Source: Lachnospiraceae bacterium
GTDB taxonomy: Bacteria > Bacillota > Clostridia > Lachnospirales > Lachnospiraceae
DNA: 64,000 bases
Direction of reading: 5' to 3'
Assembly: GCA_030825115.1 (NCBI GenBank)
Contig: JAPJQL010000002.1
Coordinates: forward strand, 62,001 to 126,000
Shown here: positions 58,615 through 64,000 of the stretch, piece by piece
Position numbering within the stretch: position 1 is the first letter of the stretch
Layout of the letters: each line of letters begins with the position of its first letter
Program-made: the position numbers and the translations under genes
Notes under the pieces: model-generated
Seen by the model: only the letters and a program-made list of their open reading frames with translations
Databases searched by the model: none
What the model was told of the DNA's origin: nothing

Positions 58615-60052
58615 ATGCTGTACTGAAGTAAGGGATATTGTCATACCCCGACTCCATCGCCACTTCATAGATCTTCCGCGACGGATTCTTCATCAATTCC
58701 TTTGCCTTTTCCATCCGCGTCCGCAGCAGATATTCCGTAAACGTCATCCCCGTCTCATTTTTAAACAAGGTGCTGAACCGGCCCGGACTCAATCCTGCAT
58801 CTGCCGCCACCTCTTCCATCGAAAGAGCAGGATCGGCAAAATGAATCCCGATATACCGGATAGCTTTATACACCGCTTTCGAATACGCTCCCGCCCTCTG
58901 GCTGCCGACATAGGCGCATACGCGCCCCAGATTGTCCCGCAGTACCTCCATCGCCTTTTTTATCGTTTCACAGGCGATCAGCTTGCGATATTCATCCAGA
59001 GGATTGTCAAATACAAGCTCTGCCCCGATGCCGGCCTGGTCCAGCTCTTTGAACACGCTGCTGTACAGATTTCCTACCATAAACTGCATATAGAGATAGG
59101 AATCCATTCCCATCCCCTGAAGCCGTTTCTCCAGTTGGATAAGTTTCTCTTCCAGCAGCTCCATATTCCCATTCTTCACCGGGGTGATCAGATCTATGTT
59201 CAGAATTTCCCCCGTATCCTCTGCCGACCGGCAGCCATCTGCCTCCCCGTATGCCAGGTTCTGGTTCTCCCCCCGGATATATTTCAGCTTCAGCGCCTCA
59301 TGGGCTTCCTCGTAACAGCGGCTAATCTCCCTGACTCCATCCCGGATGCTGCTGAACGCACAGGTTACCGCAGTTTTCTTATCCTCAAACAGCTTTCTGA
59401 CCCGCCCCATACAATAATTACCCTGCATCTCCACGCTCAGGCGGGACGGCAGAACGATTGCCGCCTCACAGCGCCCCTCTTTCTGTGATAGAATATACGC
59501 TCCCTGCTCCTTCATCCACTCTGCCGCTTCCGCCATGCTGTGGCCACCGGATCCCGTCTCAACCACCAATACCATACAGCTGTACCGCTCCATCTCCTCC
59601 ATCTGCTTCCCACTGCATTCCTCATACATCAGAAGTTTCCGCAGCAGGTTCTCCCGCTCATTGTAGGAATCCGCTCTGGCCATATCAAACCGCTGTACGC
59701 AGCCTGTTACCAGACGCACCAGTTCCTCGATGTCGATCGGCTTGCTCAGGTAATCCTGCACCCCAAGCTTCAGAGCCCTTCTCGCATACTCAAAATCGTC
59801 ATATCCACTGAATACGATCGCCATCAGATCCGGATTTTGCCGTTTTCCTTCCTCAATCAGCTGCAGACCGTCCACATGGGGCATTCTGATATCAGACATC
59901 AAAAGCTGGGGCCGGCATTCTTTCAGCAGCCGCAGCCCCTCCTTCCCGTCTCCCGCCGTCCCGACGATATCGACGCCAAGACTCTCCCAGTCGATCACAG
60001 AACACAATCCCTTTAAAATAATCTCATCGTCATCACAGATAATCGCTCTCAT
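58538..60052 (-). CDS. AraC-type response regulator (YesN-like)
   Basis: 504 residues. The receiver domain starts at MRAIICDDDEIILKG, with phosphoacceptor D54 in LLMSDIRMPHVDG and the KPIDIEEL lysine at about 104. A long middle region leads to two C-terminal helix-turn-helix units of AraC type (SMEEVAADAGLSPGRFSTLFKNETGMTFTEYLLRTRM and KIYEVAMESGYDNIPYFSTAFKKYTGSSPSEYRK). The start at 60052 overlaps the kinase gene by 20 bases. It is the output of the kinase encoded upstream and probably controls a nearby uptake system such as the TRAP transporter. Confidence 0.93.
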   Translation of the reverse strand: MRAIICDDDEIILKGLCSVIDWESLGVDIVGTAGDGKEGLRLLKECRPQLLMSDIRMPHVDGLQLIEEGKRQNPDLMAIVFSGYDDFEYARRALKLGVQDYLSKPIDIEELVRLVTGCVQRFDMARADSYNERENLLRKLLMYEECSGKQMEEMERYSCMVLVVETGSGGHSMAEAAEWMKEQGAYILSQKEGRCEAAIVLPSRLSVEMQGNYCMGRVRKLFEDKKTAVTCAFSSIRDGVREISRCYEEAHEALKLKYIRGENQNLAYGEADGCRSAEDTGEILNIDLITPVKNGNMELLEEKLIQLEKRLQGMGMDSYLYMQFMVGNLYSSVFKELDQAGIGAELVFDNPLDEYRKLIACETIKKAMEVLRDNLGRVCAYVGSQRAGAYSKAVYKAIRYIGIHFADPALSMEEVAADAGLSPGRFSTLFKNETGMTFTEYLLRTRMEKAKELMKNPSRKIYEVAMESGYDNIPYFSTAFKKYTGSSPSEYRKRGEGSSGRDSS

Positions 60053-61841
60053 CCAGTTTTCCCCCGTTTTTATGAATCCGCAGCGTGACGATCGTACCTT
60101 CGCCCTCCACAGACTGTATCTCAACACCGCACGTTTTCCCGAACACGATCTTAATCTTGTCGTTGACATTCCTCACACCGTAACCGGTCCCCTGCTGGTC
60201 TGAGGATACCGATGCCAGCTCCATGTTCAGCTTCTCTACCCGCTCCTTCGGCATCCCCATACCGGTATCCTCCACCCGCATCAGGATATCGTCTCCCTCT
60301 GAAAAAATATGGATATAGAGATATCCAGTCCCTTCCTTCGGTTTCAGCCCGTGATAGATGGCATTCTCCACAATCGGCTGTAGAATCAGCTTCGGCGTCC
60401 GGCATCCAGGCAGCGCCGGGTCCACATTGATGTCATAGTCGAACTTTTCCCGGTAACGCTGATGCTGGATGCTTAGATAGCTGCTGACATGCTTCACCTC
60501 TTCCTCGATGGTGATGATATCCTTCCCCTTGCTCAGGCTGATCTTAAAGAAATCCGTAAGCGCCGCAAGCATCTCAATACTCTCCTCCACCTGCTTCATC
60601 CGCAAAGACCAGATGATGGAATCCAGCGTATTGTACAGGAAATGTGGATTGATCTGCGCCTGAAGCGCCTTTAGTTCCTGCTTTCTCAGCGCCTCCTGCT
60701 CCCTGTAGATGGCATCGATCAGCCGTTTCATCTCGCCCGTCATATGGTTGAATGACCGGTACAGCACGCCAATCTCATCGGTGCGCCCCGTCTGCACCGA
60801 TACATCCAGATTCCCGACGTATACCTGTTCCATCGCATCCACCAGCGTATCAATCGGACGTGTCACCGATTCTGCCACCAGCTCAGCTACGATCATGGAC
60901 ACTGCTACGGCTACGGCTGCAAGCATGATCATCAGGATTTTAATATAATTCACCGACTCTGTGATCGCGCGTTTTGGTATCACGCCGACGATCTTCCAGT
61001 CCGCCTGATCAAGCGTCTGGTACACCACAAGCTGTCCTCTTTCCTCCAGCACATGGGATACCCCATACTCCGGAATCTCGCTTAAGTTATCCTCAACGAT
61101 CTGCCTCGCCAGTTCTACGCTTTCCCCGTTTCTCCACAGGCTTCCGCTTTCCGGCAGTGCCGACAGGTTCATGATCCGGTTCCGCTCGTCCATCAAAAAG
61201 ACATCCCCGTTTCCGCTGACCGCCCGCCCGGCAATCTCCGACAGTTTTTCCGATTCAATATCTGCAAGCACCACGCCCTTTGTCCGCCCGGTGGCTTTAT
61301 CGATAAACGGAATTCCGATGGATACAAAGGAGATGCCCGGAGTCCGCACCACATAGGAATTTTCATGGGGCGGAAACCACTGCGGCTTTCCGGTAGCATG
61401 GATAATGCGGTACCACGGGGTATCCATCAGATCCGACACCAGAAACGATGCCGAATTGCTCTTGTATCTCCCTCCGTTATCCCCCAGCACGTACACGCCA
61501 AAAATGTCCTTATTGTAGGACGGAAGCACCATCATCTCCATGCTGCCTTCCAAATCGCTGGAAAAAATCTCTTTCTGCGAAGAAAACTCCCTCCGCACAA
61601 GCCGCTGCATCCCGATATCGTCATTCATCGCCGAACACACCTGGTACGTCTGCAAAAAGAGCTCATTGATGTCGCTGCAGGCATTGCCGATCATCTGTAC
61701 CGTATTCTGCTTTGCCTCCGCCGTGATGCGCGACGCCGACATCTGATAATGGATCAGACCGAACAAAATGACAATCCCGGATGCAGACGCGGCAAAATAA
61801 AGAATCATTTTTTCTTTCAGTTTCAGGTTTTTAATAGGCAT
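60033..61841 (-). CDS. Sensor histidine kinase (YesM-like)
   Basis: About 602 residues. One N-terminal helix (ILYFAASASGIVILFGLIHYQ), an extracytoplasmic sensor domain (dCache-like, about 35-290), a second helix (IKILMIMLAAVAVAVSMIVAEL), a HAMP linker, then His_kinase (QINPHFLYNTLDSIIWSLR, the phosphorylated His in NPHFLYN) and HATPase (VENAIYHGLKP, GMGMPKERV, GTGYGVRNV). ATG 61841 (MPIKNLKLKEK) follows AGAGGAA and lies inside the end of the binding-protein gene. It senses an extracellular ligand, perhaps through the lipoprotein encoded upstream. Confidence 0.94.
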   Translation of the reverse strand: MPIKNLKLKEKMILYFAASASGIVILFGLIHYQMSASRITAEAKQNTVQMIGNACSDINELFLQTYQVCSAMNDDIGMQRLVRREFSSQKEIFSSDLEGSMEMMVLPSYNKDIFGVYVLGDNGGRYKSNSASFLVSDLMDTPWYRIIHATGKPQWFPPHENSYVVRTPGISFVSIGIPFIDKATGRTKGVVLADIESEKLSEIAGRAVSGNGDVFLMDERNRIMNLSALPESGSLWRNGESVELARQIVEDNLSEIPEYGVSHVLEERGQLVVYQTLDQADWKIVGVIPKRAITESVNYIKILMIMLAAVAVAVSMIVAELVAESVTRPIDTLVDAMEQVYVGNLDVSVQTGRTDEIGVLYRSFNHMTGEMKRLIDAIYREQEALRKQELKALQAQINPHFLYNTLDSIIWSLRMKQVEESIEMLAALTDFFKISLSKGKDIITIEEEVKHVSSYLSIQHQRYREKFDYDINVDPALPGCRTPKLILQPIVENAIYHGLKPKEGTGYLYIHIFSEGDDILMRVEDTGMGMPKERVEKLNMELASVSSDQQGTGYGVRNVNDKIKIVFGKTCGVEIQSVEGEGTIVTLRIHKNGGKLDESDYL

Positions 61842-62823
61842 TTTCAAATAATTCCTCTGCATTCTCTCCTGTATAAATCTGGTTTTTTGTCATCACCCGT
61901 CTGGGTATAGGCTCCCCTTTTTCATGTTGCTCAATCAGGTCAAACACTTCCTCCCCGTATTCCGGGTCGCTGCCCACCGTCGCCAGGTACTCATTTGCAA
62001 TGATCGCCTTGAATACATCCTGGATTCCCTCGATCGACACGATGACCACATCCTTCCCCGGCTCCACTCCCGCCAGCTTCAGGGCCTGCAATACCCCCAG
62101 CCCGTCTTCATCGCTGGGCGCAAACACGGCGTTAAAATCGATGTCCTGATCCGCCACCACCAGCTCCGTAGCTTTCTGCGCCGTCAGGCGGCTGCCGTTC
62201 GACTCCACGCGCTTTGAGACGTAGAGGTTGCTGTGCCGGCGCACCCCATGCATAAAACCCAGATACCGTTCCCACGCCATCCCAGATTTCTTGTCTCCCT
62301 GGATCACCATTGTATGGCAGGGCTGGATGCCAAAGTATTCCGAAAGGATATCCGCACACAGCTCCCCTTCCTGATAATAATCCGGCGCTACAAAACTGAG
62401 ATAATATTCTTCCGGAATATATTGGTCATCCATCTCCACTTCCTGTTCTGCAAGGATCACAGGAATCCCCCGTTCCCTGGCTTCCACCAGAATGTCATCA
62501 TAACCGGTACGTACCCTGGGAATCAGAATCAGATAATCAATCCCATCTTCAAACAATTCCTGTATATCCTGAAGCTGCCATTTTAACGTCTCTGATTCCG
62601 GGCTGTGGTAGACCAGTTCAATTCCCCGCCCTGCAGCAGCCTCTTGAAAACTGTTGAGCTGTGCAGTCTTCCACGGCGTCAGCGCCTCCGACTGGGACAG
62701 AGCCACGCGGATTTTATCCGGCGCCTTTGCCTTATGCCCCGGACGCTGCATCCCATCTGTTACAAGAAGGAACAGACAGGCCAGTATAATGCCAAGGCAT
62801 GCCAGCATGATCTTCTTTCTCAT
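61831..62823 (-). CDS. Sugar-binding-type (PBP1) membrane-anchored sensor protein
   Basis: About 330 residues. An N-terminal membrane or signal helix (IMLACLGIILACLFLLVTDG) precedes a ribose-binding/LacI-type fold: IRVALSQSEALTPWKTAQLNSFQEAAAGRGIELVYHS, DGIDYLILIPRV, GIPVILAEQEVEMDD, FAPSDEDGLGVLQAL and the C-terminal ATVGSDPEYGEEVFDLI. With the kinase and regulator genes overlapping downstream it looks like the ligand-binding part of a three-component system rather than of an ABC importer (no permease nearby). ATG 62823 follows AGGAG. Confidence 0.88.
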   Translation of the reverse strand: MRKKIMLACLGIILACLFLLVTDGMQRPGHKAKAPDKIRVALSQSEALTPWKTAQLNSFQEAAAGRGIELVYHSPESETLKWQLQDIQELFEDGIDYLILIPRVRTGYDDILVEARERGIPVILAEQEVEMDDQYIPEEYYLSFVAPDYYQEGELCADILSEYFGIQPCHTMVIQGDKKSGMAWERYLGFMHGVRRHSNLYVSKRVESNGSRLTAQKATELVVADQDIDFNAVFAPSDEDGLGVLQALKLAGVEPGKDVVIVSIEGIQDVFKAIIANEYLATVGSDPEYGEEVFDLIEQHEKGEPIPRRVMTKNQIYTGENAEELFENAY

Positions 62824-62872
62824 GTTGTACTCCTGTTCTAAAGCGTATCCGCTCTGCTGTTTTCTCTGTTTT

Positions 62873-62881
62873 ATTATAGCA
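62873..62881 (-). promoter_or_regulatory. Extended -10 promoter of the sensor operon
   Basis: Minus-strand TGCTATAAT (perfect TATAAT at 62873-62878 with the TGn extension); no good -35. About 45 bases upstream of the start of the binding-protein gene. Confidence 0.6.
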
Positions 62882-62885
62882 AATA

Positions 62886-62929
62886 ACTCCCTGAAAAGAC
62901 AGGTCCTAATGTCCTGCCTTTCAGGGAGT
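62886..62929 (-). terminator. Hairpin after dctM
   Basis: ACTCCCTGAAA...CAGG pairs with CCTG..TTTCAGGGAGT, 12 bases past the dctM stop. Long and stable but with no T-run on the minus strand; it also directly precedes the extended -10 promoter. Confidence 0.6.
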
Positions 62930-62941
62930 ATCTTCATCTTA

Positions 62942-64000
62942 TTAATAAAACAGATTCACCAATCCGGTTGAGAACACCGGCACATATGCCATCAGAAGCA
63001 TACAGATGAACAGCATGATATAAAACGGAATGGATTCTTTTATAAATTCTTTAATCTTACACTTTGTAATTCCGCAGGTGACAAAGATCAGCGCCCCCAT
63101 AGGCGGTGTCACACCACCGCATGCCATTGTGAAAATATACACCATCGCAAAATGGATTGGATCAATTCCATATGCCTCCGCTACCGGAGCCAGAAGAGGA
63201 ACCAGCACGATCAGAGCCGCATTTCCCTCGATAAACATTCCGACCACGATCAAAAACAGGATGATCACCAGCAAAAACAGATATTTGTTGTGGATGGTAG
63301 CAAGCACCAGTTCTGTGAACTGCTGCGGAATCTGCTCTCTCGTCAGGATCCAGGCAAATGCAGATGCCCCTCCCACGATCAGCATGATCGACGCTGTGGT
63401 GGCGACCGTCTCTTTTAAACCGGTGCGGATATCCCCCAGCTTCAGCTCCTTATATACAACGCCAAGCACCAGAGAATACACGATGGCAACCGCCCCGGCC
63501 TCGGTTGGGGTGAAGATTCCAAGCCGGATACCGCCGATGATGATGACAGGAAGACAGAGAGGCAAAATAGCCCGTGATATCTCAGGCATGGCCTGTTTCA
63601 TCGTCAGTTTTTCCGTCCTCATTGGTTTGTAGCCGCGCTTTTTCGAAATAAAGTGCACCAGAACCATCATGGCCACGCACAGCAGCACGCCAGGACCAAT
63701 TCCGGCAATAAACAGCTTGCCGATAGAAAGGTTCGCAATAGAACCATACAGGATCATCGCAATCCCCGGCGGAATCAGCGGAGTGATCATGGATGACATC
63801 GCAGTTACCACCGTAGAAAACTGTTTGGAATAACCATGATGTTCCATCTCCGGCACCAGCATCTTCGCCTCCATCGCCGCGTCTGCCAGATTGCTGCCAG
63901 ATAAGCCGCCCATCAGGGTGGAGAGCAGGACGTTGACCTGGGCCAGACCTCCGGTCATCCTTCCAGTCATGACATTACAAAATCCCATAACCCTTTTCGT
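62942..64000 (-). CDS. dctM: TRAP transporter large permease DctM, C-terminal part
   Basis: About 353 C-terminal residues; the frame is open to the right edge, so the N-terminus is missing. GGLAQVNVLLSTLMGGLSGSNLADAAMEAKMLVPEM, FSTVVTAMSSMITPLIPPGIAMILYGSIANLSIGKLFIAGIGPG and PTEAGAVAIVYSLVLGVVYKEL are DctM signatures, with about nine hydrophobic segments. It uses an ion gradient to import a carboxylate or related solute handed over by a DctP protein. DctP and DctQ should lie just outside. The three-component sensor genes follow downstream and may regulate it. Confidence 0.93.
   Translation of the reverse strand, partial: TKRVMGFCNVMTGRMTGGLAQVNVLLSTLMGGLSGSNLADAAMEAKMLVPEMEHHGYSKQFSTVVTAMSSMITPLIPPGIAMILYGSIANLSIGKLFIAGIGPGVLLCVAMMVLVHFISKKRGYKPMRTEKLTMKQAMPEISRAILPLCLPVIIIGGIRLGIFTPTEAGAVAIVYSLVLGVVYKELKLGDIRTGLKETVATTASIMLIVGGASAFAWILTREQIPQQFTELVLATIHNKYLFLLVIILFLIVVGMFIEGNAALIVLVPLLAPVAEAYGIDPIHFAMVYIFTMACGGVTPPMGALIFVTCGITKCKIKEFIKESIPFYIMLFICMLLMAYVPVFSTGLVNLFY

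Noticed and set aside
1..64000. CRISPR arrays, tRNA/rRNA genes, prophage or insertion sequences
   Set aside because: No regularly spaced repeats, cloverleaf-like sequences, rRNA-like blocks, integrase or transposase pairs with terminal repeats were found on either strand.

Overview
The window looks like chromosomal DNA of a spore-forming, anaerobic Clostridia member, most likely a Lachnospiraceae relative. The signs are roughly balanced GC, a type III glutamine synthetase, short (type 3) ProRS behind a T-box leader, sporulation-type genes (CotS, YtvI and YtaF families), 4Fe-4S proteins, consistent AGGAGG-type ribosome sites and sigma-A promoters with 17-bp spacers. I saw no rRNA, tRNA, CRISPR array, prophage or insertion sequence. 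The only mobile-element-like gene is one Rpn/PD-(D/E)XK family gene.

Layout. 1-1177: a tandem solute-binding sensor protein that runs off the left edge (-). 1358-16933: one long minus-strand surface-polysaccharide operon, transcribed from a promoter at about 16980. In order it encodes UDP-galactopyranose mutase, LicD, a HisC/CobD-like PLP enzyme, a LicC-like nucleotidyltransferase, a flippase, two GT2 enzymes, DUF2304 and DUF2142 proteins, RfbC, Wzm, Wzt, and a 1324-residue methyltransferase-kinase-coiled coil-GT2-GT4 protein. 17058-23032: a lipoprotein, glnN, fba and thrC, mostly with their own promoters. 23372-27392 (+): a polar amino-acid ABC transporter and a CmpB-like membrane protein. 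27410-31069 (-): a four-gene thiol/redox operon (flavin disulfide reductase, CcdA-TlpA fusion, rhodanese lipoprotein, Rrf2 regulator). Behind it lies a VanW/G5 gene with a nearly identical promoter. 33039-39511: DUF975, phosphoglucomutase, CotS-like, CCA transferase and proS. 39953-44133: an unknown protein, YtvI-like, mobB, moeA and divergent mobA. 44189-49982: Rpn-like nuclease, Na/Pi transporter with a PhoP-type box, DUF362 ferredoxin, RelA/SpoT-type synthetase and MerR. 49988-54068: recQ, ytaF, a small protein and a 4Fe-4S protein. 54217-58176: a siderophore ABC operon. 58384-64000: a small repeat ORF, a response regulator, histidine kinase and sugar-binding-type lipoprotein, and the C-terminal part of a TRAP DctM permease.

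Most striking is the polysaccharide operon. Its last gene resembles the WbdD chain terminator of E. coli O8/O9a (methyltransferase, kinase, coiled-coil ruler) fused to two glycosyltransferases. It lies directly after Wzm and a Wzt with a C-terminal carbohydrate-binding domain, which suggests length-controlled, end-capped glycan export in a Gram-positive-type cell. The same operon carries what looks like a complete phospho-amino-alcohol decoration cassette (PLP decarboxylase-like enzyme, cytidylyltransferase, LicD). Second is the redox operon, whose promoter shares a 23-bp element (21 identical) with the neighbouring vanW promoter and is flanked by further dyads, so a small regulon is likely. 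All functions are inferred from reading the sequence; no database search was run.
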